From Agathobacter sp. (GTDB lineage: Bacteria > Bacillota > Clostridia > Lachnospirales > Lachnospiraceae), in contig JALEZW010000035.1 in the NCBI GenBank assembly GCA_022772675.1, positions 1-33,424 on the forward strand: DNA of 33,424 bases, in the 5' to 3' direction. This document shows, piece after piece, positions 1-6,669 of the stretch (its first letter is position 1; every line of letters begins with the position of its first letter). Made by a program: the position numbers and the translations under genes. The notes beneath the pieces were generated by a model, which was not told the DNA's origin, searched no databases, and saw nothing but the letters and a program-made list of their open reading frames with translations.

Positions 1-138
1 AAGGCATCTAAGCGTGAAGCCCCCCTCAAGATGAGATATCCAGTAAGACCCCTTGGAGAGTACAAGGTAGATAGGGCAGAGGTGGAAGTGCGGCAACGCA
101 TGGAGCTGACTGTTACTAATCGGTCTAATGCTTGATCA
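1..138 (+). rRNA. 23S ribosomal RNA, 3' end (partial)
   Basis: The first ~138 bases match the conserved 3' end of bacterial 23S rRNA from memory: the GCATCTAAG...GAAGCCCCCCTCAAGATGAGAT stretch, then the GTACTAAT-type segment near 113-122 (here TTACTAATCGGTC) and the terminal CTTGATC that closes helix 1. The gene begins outside the window. About 50 bp separate it from the first tRNA gene and this gap does not contain a 5S rRNA. The exact 3' end is judged by similarity and may be off by a few bases. Confidence 0.93.
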
Positions 139-188
139 AAAGGAAAAATCGGATCTGTATGAAGTTTTGAGAGTATAATTACTCTTAT

Positions 189-262
189 GGCCTAGTGGCT
201 CAGTTGGTTAGAGCGCCGCCCTGTCACGGCGGAGGTCACGAGTTCGAGTCTCGTCTGGGTCG
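189..262 (+). tRNA. tRNA-Asp (anticodon GTC)
   Basis: A full 74-nt cloverleaf can be folded. The 7-bp acceptor pairs GGCCTAG with CTGGGTC (with G-U pairs), the D-arm is GCTCAG...GAGC, the anticodon stem CCGCC/GGCGG carries loop CTGTCAC with anticodon GTC, and the T-arm is ACGAG-TTCGAGT-CTCGT. The discriminator base is G. CCA is not encoded, so a CCA-adding enzyme is needed. It is the first gene of the tRNA cluster downstream of 23S. Confidence 0.97.
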
Positions 263-291
263 TTTGTGTAGTGAATATTAGTTGTGAGTGT

Positions 292-364
292 GGGATCTTA
301 GCTCAGCTGGGAGAGCATCTGCCTTACAAGCAGAGGGTCATAGGTTCGAGCCCTATAGGTCCCA
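292..364 (+). tRNA. tRNA-Val (anticodon TAC)
   Basis: A 73-nt cloverleaf with acceptor GGGATCT/AGGTCCC, D-arm GCTC...GAGC, anticodon stem TCTGC/GCAGA around loop CTTACAA (anticodon TAC), T-arm ATAGG-TTCGAGC-CCTAT and discriminator A. CCA is not encoded. It lies 29 bp after tRNA-Asp and directly before the 46-bp tandem repeats. Confidence 0.97.
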
Positions 365-388
365 TATGTTTAAAGAATGAAAAAGGGG

Positions 389-520
389 TCTTAAGGAATC
401 CCCCCACTTCGTGGGTCCCTCCAACGGGAATGGATCTTAAGGAATCCCCCCACTTCGTGGGCCCCTCCAACGGGAATGAATCTTAAGGAATCCCCCCACT
501 TCGTGGGTCCCTCCTTAAGA
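389..520 (+). repeat. 46-bp tandem repeat, three copies, inside the tRNA cluster
   Basis: Three direct copies begin at 389, 435 and 481, each opening with TCTTAAGGAATCCCCCCACT. The period is exactly 46 bp, with only a few substitutions (GGGTCCC versus GGGCCCC, TGGA versus TGAA). Every unit contains a small hairpin, CCCAC-TTC-GTGGG. The last copy is cut short and ends in TCCTTAAGA, which is the reverse complement of the opening TCTTAAGGA, so copy 3 alone can form a longer stem (481-489 with 512-520). The array fills the Val-Thr gap, and no reading frame through it looks like a real protein. Confidence 0.9.
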
Positions 521-525
521 TATAT

Positions 526-598
526 GCCGATGTGGCTCAATTGGCAGAGCAGCTGATTTGTAATCAGCAGGTTATCGGTTCGAGTCCGATCATCGGCT
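526..598 (+). tRNA. tRNA-Thr (anticodon TGT)
   Basis: A 73-nt cloverleaf with acceptor GCCGATG/CATCGGC (7 perfect pairs), anticodon stem GCTGA/TCAGC around loop TTTGTAA (anticodon TGT), T-arm ATCGG-TTCGAGT-CCGAT and discriminator T. CCA is not encoded. It starts 5 bp after the end of the 46-bp repeat array. Confidence 0.97.
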
Positions 599-623
599 CT
601 ATACAATTTCATATTGTATATAT

Positions 624-705
624 GGGCAGATTCCCGAGTGGCCAAAGGGGACAGACTGTAAATCTGCTGCAAATTGCTTCGGTGGTTCGAATCCACCTCT
701 GCCCA
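624..705 (+). tRNA. tRNA-Tyr (anticodon GTA)
   Basis: An 82-nt class II tRNA with a long variable arm. The acceptor is GGGCAGA/TCTGCCC, the anticodon loop CTGTAAA gives GTA, the variable region spans about 669-680, the T-arm is GGTGG-TTCGAAT-CCACC, and the discriminator is A. The outermost anticodon-stem pair is an A-C mismatch by my folding. CCA is not encoded. Confidence 0.96.
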
Positions 706-748
706 TTGTAATTAGCTTAATGCTAGTTATTTTTACAAAATATAATAT

Positions 749-822
749 CGCGGGATGGAGCAGTCTGGAAGCTCGCCGGGCTCATAACCCGGAGGTCATA
801 GGTTCAAATCCTATTCCCGCAA
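749..822 (+). tRNA. Initiator tRNA-fMet (anticodon CAT)
   Basis: A 74-nt cloverleaf with anticodon CAT in loop CTCATAA. Two initiator hallmarks are visible: an unpaired C1-A72 at the top of the acceptor (CGCGGGA with TCCCGCA) and three consecutive G-C pairs in the anticodon stem (CCGGG/CCCGG). These separate it from elongator Met and from Ile-CAU tRNAs. CCA is not encoded. Confidence 0.96.
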
Positions 823-827
823 CTTAT

Positions 828-900
828 GCCTAGTTAGCTCAGTTGGTAGAGCAAAGGACTGAAAATCCTTGTGTCTTTGGTTCGATTCCGAAACTAGGCA
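828..900 (+). tRNA. tRNA-Phe (anticodon GAA)
   Basis: A 73-nt cloverleaf with acceptor GCCTAGT/ACTAGGC, D-arm GCTC...GAGC, anticodon stem AGGAC-type around loop TGAAAAT (anticodon GAA), T-arm TTTGG-TTCGATT-CCGAA and discriminator A. It is the last gene of the cluster, 5 bp after the initiator tRNA and 12 bp before the terminator hairpin. Confidence 0.96.
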
Positions 901-912
901 TTTTCTATTAGA

Positions 913-949
913 GACTCAATATCTTATAGATACTGAGTCTTTTGTTTTT
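913..949 (+). terminator. Rho-independent terminator of the rRNA/tRNA cluster
   Basis: An 11-bp stem, GACTCAATATC (913-923) with GATACTGAGTC (929-939), one G-U pair, and loop TTATA, is followed directly by TTTTGTTTTT. It sits just behind tRNA-Phe and marks the end of the stable-RNA operon. Confidence 0.9.
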
Positions 950-951
950 GT

Positions 952-1053
952 AGAATATACTCATGTTATCCGGGGAGGGTTTTCATAGAATATACTCATG
1001 TTATCCGGGGAGGGTTTTCGTAGGATATACTCGTGTTATTTGGGAAGATGTGA
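952..1053 (+). repeat. 35-bp tandem repeat, about three copies
   Basis: Direct copies begin at 952, 987 and 1022, opening AGAATATACTCATGTTATCC. Copies 1 and 2 are nearly identical over 35 bp. Copy 3 has diverged (AGGATATACTCGTGTTATTT) and fades out after about 30 bp. The repeat lies between the tRNA terminator and the 3' end of asnB. No protein or known element explains it. Confidence 0.85.
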
Positions 1054-1093
1054 GACATTGGGAAAGGGAAAACATTACTCTCTTACCGCAGGA

Positions 1094-1178
1094 GACCAGA
1101 TTGGCTGGTCCCCAACGGACAGTACACCGAATAATAAGTTTCTGGTGTACTGACAATATGGAGGTCATTACATATTGT
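1094..1178. other. Cluster of three hairpins behind asnB
   Basis: Three inverted repeats follow closely: GACCAG/CTGGTC (1094-1110), CAGTACACC/GGTGTACTG (1120-1152, 9 perfect pairs) and ACAATATG/CATATTGT (1153-1178, 8 perfect pairs). They lie immediately 3' of asnB on the minus strand and could end or stabilise its mRNA, but none is followed by a clear T-run in that direction. The function is uncertain. Confidence 0.6.
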
Positions 1179-1189
1179 CTAGAGAGGAT

Positions 1190-3037
1190 TTAGATACTCA
1201 GATGATACATTTTCATCCAGTCATTAATCTGAATAAAATAGGCGATAAGCTGTGGACCGGCCATGAGTTGCCCAAACCATGGTCTGCCCAGCTCTTTCGG
1301 AGCGTCCAGAAAAGTAAGGGTTTTTTGCCGGTCCAAAAGAGGAAGCACAGGAGAATTGGGGTCTGCCAGAATTTCACGCATTTTTGCAGCAAGCATTTTT
1401 TCGTATGCAGGATGATAGGTTTTCGGGTAGGGACTCTTTTTTCGCCACAAAAGTTCCTGGGGCAGAAGATCGGCGCAGGCATCTCTTAACAATGCCTTTT
1501 CTATACCGTCATGGTATTTCATTTCCCACGGGACATTAAAAACATATTCCATAATGCGGTGGTCGGCAAAGGGCACACGGGCTTCCAGAGAAGAATACAT
1601 ACTTGTGCGGTCCATGCGGTCCAGAAGCGTCTGCATAAACCATTTGATATTCAGATAGCCAATGGCGCGGCGTCTTGCCTCTTCCTCGGATTCTCCGTCT
1701 AGATGCGGAACCTGCGAAAGCGTTTCTTCATAGCGGGCATGGGAATAACCGGACAAATCCAGGGAGTGAACCACGTCGTCAGAGAGAAAAACTGTTCTGG
1801 CACTGATATCTGTTGCCCACGGAAAACCGTCACGATTCATAAGTTCTTTCCTGTAAAACCACGGATAACCGCCGAAGATTTCATCCGCGCATTCTCCTGT
1901 TAGTGTCACTTTGTTGTGTTTTGCAACCTCTGAACAAAAGTATAAAAGGGATGCGTCCACATCGGTCATGCCTGGAAGATCACGGGCAATTACTGCATCA
2001 TGGAGTGAGGAAAAAAGAGAATTCTGACAGCACTCTAAAAAAGTATGATTCGTCTTACAGTGTTTCAGCATGATTTTCACATAAGGCAGATCCCGTTCAG
2101 GCTGAAAGGAATTTGATTGAAAATATCGGTCGTTTTCCGTGAAATCAAAGGAAAAGGTATTGAGAATTTTTCCGTCTTTTTCCATGTGTCTGGCAGCAAG
2201 TGCAGTGACAATGGAGGAGTCGATGCCCCCGGAGAGAAAGGTGCATACCGGCACATCAGATATCATTTGCCTGCGCACCGTATCGCGAACTAAAAAGGAT
2301 ACCTTTGCAACAGTTTCTGGATAGGAGTCAGTATGCTCATAGCAGGGCAGATCCCAGTAGCAGACATCCCGCCAACCTTCTTTTGAGACCACAAGGTAGT
2401 GCCCCGGCATAATCTCATACATACCGGTAAACACACCATTTCCTGATGTCCGGGCAGGACCGACAGATAGAATTTCAAGAAGGCTGTTTTGATCAATGGC
2501 TGGTGTGACATCCGGATGGCAGAATAGTGCCTTGGGTTCTGATCCGAAAATGAAGGAGCTTCCCTTTTGCGTAAAAAAAAGAGGTTTTGTCCCGGCCCGG
2601 TCCCGGTACAGAAGAAGTTCTTTTGACTCACCATCCCAGATGGCAAAAGCAAAGATACCGTTTAATTTTTTTACAAAATCTTTTCCGTAGTGCATGTAGG
2701 CATATAATATAACCTCTGTATCTGTCGTAGTCGTAAATTTATAGCCGGCATTTTTCAGTTCAGGCAGCAATTCATCGGTATTGTAGATTTCTCCGTTATA
2801 GACGATGGTACAGCTCCTTCCGTTTCGTGTTCGTGTCATTGGCTGAATTCCGCCGGTGAGATCACGGATAGAGAGTCTGGCATGGGACAGGCCCACATGA
2901 GGCATCAGATAGATCATTGCCTGATCCGGTCCCCGGTGCTTTAATGATTCGTGCATTTGTACTAATATGTTTTCCCAGAAAGGGCGTTTATCAAAATAGT
3001 TAATGGAAAAATCTAAGAAACCGGAAATTCCACACAT
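1190..3037 (-). CDS. asnB: Asparagine synthase (glutamine-hydrolysing)
   Basis: This protein makes asparagine from aspartate, ATP and glutamine in the cytoplasm. The N-terminal class II amidotransferase domain (about 2-200) begins MCGISGF, where Cys2 is the nucleophile once Met is removed, and includes NGEIYN at 81-86. The synthetase domain carries the ATP pyrophosphatase loop SGGIDSS at 269-275. The length of 615 residues fits the AsnB family. The frame is open 30 codons further upstream, but the ATG at 3037 is chosen because Cys must follow Met and an AGGAG lies about 9 bases ahead of it. It stands downstream of tadA on the same strand with an 86-bp gap, so it may have its own weak promoter. 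Confidence 0.95.
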   Translation of the reverse strand: MCGISGFLDFSINYFDKRPFWENILVQMHESLKHRGPDQAMIYLMPHVGLSHARLSIRDLTGGIQPMTRTRNGRSCTIVYNGEIYNTDELLPELKNAGYKFTTTTDTEVILYAYMHYGKDFVKKLNGIFAFAIWDGESKELLLYRDRAGTKPLFFTQKGSSFIFGSEPKALFCHPDVTPAIDQNSLLEILSVGPARTSGNGVFTGMYEIMPGHYLVVSKEGWRDVCYWDLPCYEHTDSYPETVAKVSFLVRDTVRRQMISDVPVCTFLSGGIDSSIVTALAARHMEKDGKILNTFSFDFTENDRYFQSNSFQPERDLPYVKIMLKHCKTNHTFLECCQNSLFSSLHDAVIARDLPGMTDVDASLLYFCSEVAKHNKVTLTGECADEIFGGYPWFYRKELMNRDGFPWATDISARTVFLSDDVVHSLDLSGYSHARYEETLSQVPHLDGESEEEARRRAIGYLNIKWFMQTLLDRMDRTSMYSSLEARVPFADHRIMEYVFNVPWEMKYHDGIEKALLRDACADLLPQELLWRKKSPYPKTYHPAYEKMLAAKMREILADPNSPVLPLLDRQKTLTFLDAPKELGRPWFGQLMAGPQLIAYFIQINDWMKMYHLSI

Positions 3038-3123
3038 ATAGTAAAACTCCTTTCGGTGCATTCTGTTACTATTGTATGGAATAAGAGGAAGAAATATGAT
3101 GGAGTAAAAAACAGTCTGAAAAG

Positions 3124-3600
3124 TCACGTATTCTTATTCTCTTTTTTTCTCTGGCGCAGTTCCCGGAAAAAACGGGATAACATGGTGGAACATTCTTCTT
3201 CCAGGATTCCTTGTGTGATCTCAACCTGATGATTAAACTGCGGAATCTGCAGAAGATTTAAAATGGAGCCGGCGCAGCCTGCTTTGGAGTTCATGGAGCC
3301 GATGATGACGCGCCGCATCCGGGACTGTACAATTGCCCCTGCACACATCTGACAGGGTTCAAGGGTGACATAAAGATCGCAGTCTTCCAGCCGCCAGTCG
3401 CCGGTTTTTTTACTGGCCTTTTTTATGGCGGTCAGTTCTGCATGGGCCAGTGTATTTTTGTCAGTATTTCTGCGGTTATATCCTCTTGCGATGATATGAC
3501 CATTCTGAACAATGACGCAGCCGATGGGAACCTCGTCAATGGCATATGCTTTTTTGGCCTGTTTAATGGCCTCTTTCATAAATTTTTCATCCTCAGTCAT
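3124..3600 (-). CDS. tadA: tRNA-specific adenosine-34 deaminase TadA
   Basis: This enzyme converts A34 to inosine in the anticodon of tRNA-Arg(ACG), allowing it to read CGU, CGC and CGA. The 158-residue cytidine-deaminase fold shows the zinc site H53-A-E55 (E55 is the proton shuttle) and P82-C83-Q-M-C86, with the typical VPIGCVIV segment near 24-31. The start ATG at 3600 is preceded by GGAGGAG at good spacing; the open frame extends 11 codons further without a better site. It is divergent from the GNAT gene (74 bp between) and upstream of asnB. Confidence 0.95.
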   Translation of the reverse strand: MTEDEKFMKEAIKQAKKAYAIDEVPIGCVIVQNGHIIARGYNRRNTDKNTLAHAELTAIKKASKKTGDWRLEDCDLYVTLEPCQMCAGAIVQSRMRRVIIGSMNSKAGCAGSILNLLQIPQFNHQVEITQGILEEECSTMLSRFFRELRQRKKENKNT

Positions 3601-3674
3601 GGACTTTCTCCTCCGGAATGCGTAAAATATCAATACAAAGATAATATCACAGATAGGGAGAGGACGAAAGACCT

Positions 3675-4223
3675 ATGTTATTTTGTTATGAGACAGAACG
3701 CCTTTTTTTGAAGATTATTAAGCCTGATCAGGCAGATGCAGTGCTGGATTTTTACATGAGGGATAAGGAATTATTTGAGAAATATGAACCGGACCGCATG
3801 GAAAACTTTTATACGCATCAATATCAGAAGCAGATGCTTGTATTTGAAGATAATATGGCGATGAAAGGCAGAATGTACCGCTTTTATGTATACGAAAAAG
3901 GGGACAGGAACAAAATTATTGGAACAATCTGCGTACACCGCATTGCACGGGGATATTCTTCCTGCTGTGAGACAGGGTATAAGTTTTCCAGTGCATACCA
4001 CCATAAAGGATATGCCACAGAGGCACTTTCCTTTGTCACAAATCTGGTGTTTCAGGAATTGAAGCTGCACCGGATCATGGCATGGGTGCAGCCGGATAAT
4101 GAGGCGAGCATCAGGCTTTTGAAACGAGTGGGATTCATCTGCGAAGGCATCTGCCATGACTACCTGATGCTGCATGGACAGTGGAAAGATCATGCCCAGT
4201 ATTGTCTGATTCAGCCGGAGTAA
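3675..4223 (+). CDS. GNAT family N-acetyltransferase (RimJ/RimL-like)
   Basis: A 182-residue single-domain acetyltransferase that should transfer acetyl from acetyl-CoA to an amine; the substrate cannot be told. The N-terminus (ETERLFLK) and the C-terminal part (YHHKGYATEAL near 108-118, then LHRIMAWVQPDNEASIRLL and KRVGF) match the RimJ/RimL-type GNAT pattern, including the acetyl-CoA pyrophosphate-binding loop HKGYA. A GGGAGAGGA lies about 12 bases before the ATG. It runs into the 3' end of the opposite-strand gene, overlapping it by 13 bp. Confidence 0.85.
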   Translation: MLFCYETERLFLKIIKPDQADAVLDFYMRDKELFEKYEPDRMENFYTHQYQKQMLVFEDNMAMKGRMYRFYVYEKGDRNKIIGTICVHRIARGYSSCCETGYKFSSAYHHKGYATEALSFVTNLVFQELKLHRIMAWVQPDNEASIRLLKRVGFICEGICHDYLMLHGQWKDHAQYCLIQPE

Positions 4224-5329
4224 AGGGGGCACATCCAGTAACCGAAAGTACCGTCGGAAGTTTCGGACGGCACATGGTGGGGCTGGGAGTCAGTGGCTGT
4301 ATTTTCGGCAGCTATATTCCGCTGGGAATCATGTGATGAGGAATCAGCAGCCTGGGCTGCCCGTAAAAGATCTGCAGAGTTGTCCGCAGACTCAAATTCA
4401 GAGAAACCGAACAGGAGAGCCATCATACGTTCCTGCTGGGCATAGATGCCGGGAACACCGAGAAACTGTTGTTTTTTTTCAGGGTCCTCCACTGTTTTTA
4501 AAATCAGATAATGGTAGTTAAAAAATCCATGGATCAGAAAGCTGTTGCCACAGAGGTTCCAGTTTTGCTTTGGAAGTTTTCGGATGTCAATGATCTCTAT
4601 TTTTTTGTAGGTTACAGATGTCGGAGAAAATCCGGCACTTTTTCTGCCGGAAGGTATTTCTGTGGTTTGAGCAAATGTAGAATTTACAGCAGTTGCAGCA
4701 GATTTTAAACTTTTCGCTTGGTCTGCAGTTGTAAGTGGATCCAAAGGATTCGAATTATCTGGGGGTGTAGTAGTATCCGGGCTTTTGAAATTGTCTAGGG
4801 TGGTAGTAGAACCCCAGCTTTGCAATTTGTCTGTAGTTGGAGCAGGTTCCACGGACTTCGGATGATTTTGATTTGGTTCAGGGTCGTTAGTTCCCGGATT
4901 GTTCATGGCAGGGGTGTTGACAGGCTCTTCTAAGGAATCTGTGCCATAAATCCGGAATTCTCCATTTATTATGCCCGGTGCCGGAGTACCACTTAAGCAT
5001 CCGGTCAGAAATTTCCCGTTTCCACAGCATACCGTCAGTGTCTGCACCTGTGAAATATGATAATCAGTTGTTGAAAGTTTATTCTTTTTACAGAAAATAC
5101 GGCAGCTTCCCATTCCCTGGGAAAGAAGAATTTCTGCAACCGGAATTCCCAGTAATTGAGAATCATTAACGGTCAGGTAGACCGGACATTTCCCCTTAAA
5201 GCGGTCGAGTCCGCGAATCTGCAGTTCCATACGACAGCCATCTTCACGAATATCGGTTCTGACAAAACCGATATTTCTGCCGCGTTTTCCCCGTTCGTAT
5301 TCATACATATAAGTAACAAAACGTTTCAA
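4211..5329 (-). CDS. Protein of unknown function, two-domain with Ser/Thr/Pro-rich linker (possibly DUF6128 type)
   Basis: The 372 residues have no signal peptide or membrane segment. The N-terminal ~115 residues form a compact domain (YEYERGKRGRN near 9-19). A linker of about 100 residues (roughly 125-230) is rich in Thr, Pro, Asn and Ser. The C-terminal ~140 residues include a conserved-looking stretch with HGFFNYHYLIL, GVPGIY and the final FGYWMCPLY. I recall this arrangement from Lachnospiraceae proteins and tentatively link it to DUF6128; no function is known to me. The start is TTG at 5329 with GAGGGG about 11 bases ahead; an in-frame ATG seven codons later is the alternative. It overlaps the convergent GNAT gene by 13 bp. 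Confidence 0.75.
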   Translation of the reverse strand: MKRFVTYMYEYERGKRGRNIGFVRTDIREDGCRMELQIRGLDRFKGKCPVYLTVNDSQLLGIPVAEILLSQGMGSCRIFCKKNKLSTTDYHISQVQTLTVCCGNGKFLTGCLSGTPAPGIINGEFRIYGTDSLEEPVNTPAMNNPGTNDPEPNQNHPKSVEPAPTTDKLQSWGSTTTLDNFKSPDTTTPPDNSNPLDPLTTADQAKSLKSAATAVNSTFAQTTEIPSGRKSAGFSPTSVTYKKIEIIDIRKLPKQNWNLCGNSFLIHGFFNYHYLILKTVEDPEKKQQFLGVPGIYAQQERMMALLFGFSEFESADNSADLLRAAQAADSSSHDSQRNIAAENTATDSQPHHVPSETSDGTFGYWMCPLYSG

Positions 5330-5484
5330 GATACGTGTTTCCCCTCATTTAATATTGATTTCTCTTGTATTTTATGCGGGTATTATGGGAAATATGATGT
5401 TGTGTGAAATACAGACTATAAATACGTATCAGTCAGGATTGCCATAGGGATGATGGTTCTGAATGAAAAAATTTAAAAATACTG

Positions 5485-5513
5485 TTGACAAAATAGCACA
5501 AAGGTACTATTAT
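5485..5513 (+). promoter_or_regulatory. SigmaA-type promoter for the Fur-family gene
   Basis: A consensus -35 TTGACA (5485-5490), a 17-bp spacer and the -10 TATTAT (5508-5513) stand about 45 bp ahead of the regulator gene. A second TATAAT at 5511-5516 overlaps but gives a 20-bp spacer. It should drive the regulator and the rubrerythrin gene. Confidence 0.8.
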
Positions 5514-5520
5514 AATATCA

Positions 5521-5537
5521 GTAACAGTTCCTGTTAT
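5521..5537. promoter_or_regulatory. Inverted repeat, candidate operator of the Fur/PerR-type regulator
   Basis: GTAACAG-TTC-CTGTTAT is a nearly perfect 7-3-7 inverted repeat lying around the expected transcription start, between the -10 element and the ribosome binding site. That position suits autorepression by the downstream metalloregulator. It does not match the textbook PerR box closely, so binding is inferred from position and symmetry. Confidence 0.55.
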
Positions 5538-5557
5538 TAAAATGAGAGGGAGTATTT

Positions 5558-5944
5558 ATGATAAAAAGGAGCCGTCAGCGAGAAGCAATTAGACAGTGCC
5601 TGATGGGACGGTATGATCATCCCACTGCTGAGACTGTCTGTATGAGCATTAAAGATGAGTTTCCAAATATCAGCTTGGGAACTGTCTACAGGAATCTTTC
5701 CCTTCTTTCTGATATGGGGGAGATTCAGAAAATTACTGTCAGTGGAGGACCGGACCGGTTTGATGGAAATCCTGCTCCGCATTATCACTTTACATGCAGG
5801 AAGTGCGGATGCATGATGGATCTGGACATGGCACCACAGGAACAGTTAAATAAACTTGCAGCAGAACATTTTGCTGGGGAAATTGATTCACATTCGATTC
5901 TGTTTTCCGGCTTGTGTCCAGGCTGCAAACAACAAACCAGTTAA
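5558..5944 (+). CDS. Fur-family metalloregulator, probably PerR-like
   Basis: A 128-residue DNA-binding repressor, somewhat short for the family. The N-terminal winged helix covers about 1-75 (LGTVYRNLSLL at 40-50 is the recognition helix). The dimerisation domain has the structural zinc site C80-x-x-C83 and C120-x-x-C123, and HYH at 75-77 that could belong to the regulatory metal site. The neighbour rubrerythrin points to a peroxide-sensing PerR role, but Fur or Zur cannot be excluded by eye. GAGGGAG precedes the ATG. It is followed after 31 bp by rubrerythrin on the same strand, probably in one operon. Confidence 0.88.
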   Translation: MIKRSRQREAIRQCLMGRYDHPTAETVCMSIKDEFPNISLGTVYRNLSLLSDMGEIQKITVSGGPDRFDGNPAPHYHFTCRKCGCMMDLDMAPQEQLNKLAAEHFAGEIDSHSILFSGLCPGCKQQTS

Positions 5945-5975
5945 TATTTTATTATTATAAGGAGGACAATTTAAA

Positions 5976-6518
5976 ATGGCAAAATTTGTATGTACTGTAT
6001 GCGGTTACGTTTATGAGGGAGATGCTGCTCCGGCTGAGTGTCCGGTATGTCATGCACCTGCAGAGAAGTTCAAGAAGCAGGATGGGGACATGACATGGGC
6101 TTCTGAGCATGTAGTAGGTGTGGCTCAGGGCGTAAGCGAGGATATTCTTTCTGATCTTCGTGCAAACTTCGAGGGTGAGTGCTCTGAGGTTGGTATGTAT
6201 CTTGCTATGGCACGTGTTGCTCATCGTGAGGGATATCCGGAAATCGGTATGTATTATGAGAAGGCTGCTTATGAAGAGGCAGAGCATGCAGCTAAGTTCG
6301 CTGAGTTACTTGGAGAAGTTGTAACAGATTCTACCAAGAAAAATCTGGAGATGAGAGTTGAGGCTGAGAACGGAGCAACTGCAGGAAAGACAGATCTTGC
6401 TAAGAGAGCAAAGGCTGCTAACCTTGACGCAATCCATGATACTGTTCATGAGATGGCACGCGACGAGGCTAGACATGGTAAGGCATTCAAGGGCTTACTG
6501 GAGAGATACTTCGGCTAA
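5976..6518 (+). CDS. Reverse rubrerythrin (rubredoxin domain first)
   Basis: A cytoplasmic non-haem di-iron peroxidase that reduces hydrogen peroxide in anaerobes. The 180 residues begin with a rubredoxin-like FeS4 site, C6-x-x-C9 and C22-x-x-C25, followed by the four-helix ferritin-like domain with the expected EGECSE, YEEAEHA and DEARHG iron-ligand motifs. In classical rubrerythrin the rubredoxin domain is at the C-terminus, so this is the reversed form known from Clostridium. A strong AAGGAGGAC site precedes the ATG, and codon use is even and biased, as in highly expressed genes. A terminator follows. Confidence 0.94.
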   Translation: MAKFVCTVCGYVYEGDAAPAECPVCHAPAEKFKKQDGDMTWASEHVVGVAQGVSEDILSDLRANFEGECSEVGMYLAMARVAHREGYPEIGMYYEKAAYEEAEHAAKFAELLGEVVTDSTKKNLEMRVEAENGATAGKTDLAKRAKAANLDAIHDTVHEMARDEARHGKAFKGLLERYFG

Positions 6519-6547
6519 TCGGGAAACCGCATAAATAAAGGTTTTAG

Positions 6548-6585
6548 AGAGGAATGAGTACGTTGGTGCTTGTTCCTCTTTTTTG
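6548..6585 (+). terminator. Terminator after rubrerythrin
   Basis: A long stem of about 14 pairs (from AGAGGAA at 6548 to TTCCTCT at 6573-6579, several G-U pairs inside, loop GTTG) is followed by a run of six T. It ends the regulator-rubrerythrin unit. Confidence 0.88.
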
Positions 6586-6587
6586 TC

Positions 6588-6616
6588 TTGACCTTTTGCA
6601 AATAATGGATGATAAT
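6588..6616 (+). promoter_or_regulatory. Promoter candidate for the chemoreceptor gene
   Basis: TTGACC (6588-6593), a 17-bp spacer and GATAAT (6611-6616) lie directly behind the preceding terminator and about 54 bp before the chemoreceptor start. It resembles a sigmaA rather than a motility sigma-28 promoter. Confidence 0.6.
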
Positions 6617-6669
6617 AAAATATATGTAATTCTATATTGTAAAAAGGAAGCAAAGCAGGAGGATTAGGT

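Noticed and set aside
389..520. CRISPR array from the 46-bp repeats
   Set aside because: The copies are directly adjacent with an exact 46-bp period and no unique spacers, and no cas genes are nearby. It is a plain tandem repeat.
952..1193. Protein-coding frame across the 35-bp repeats
   Set aside because: The ATG-started frame simply follows the repeats, has no ribosome binding site and ends at the asnB 3' end.
3038..3127. Longer N-terminus for asnB (30 extra residues)
   Set aside because: The amidotransferase needs Cys directly after the initiator Met, and the ribosome binding site fits only the ATG at 3037.
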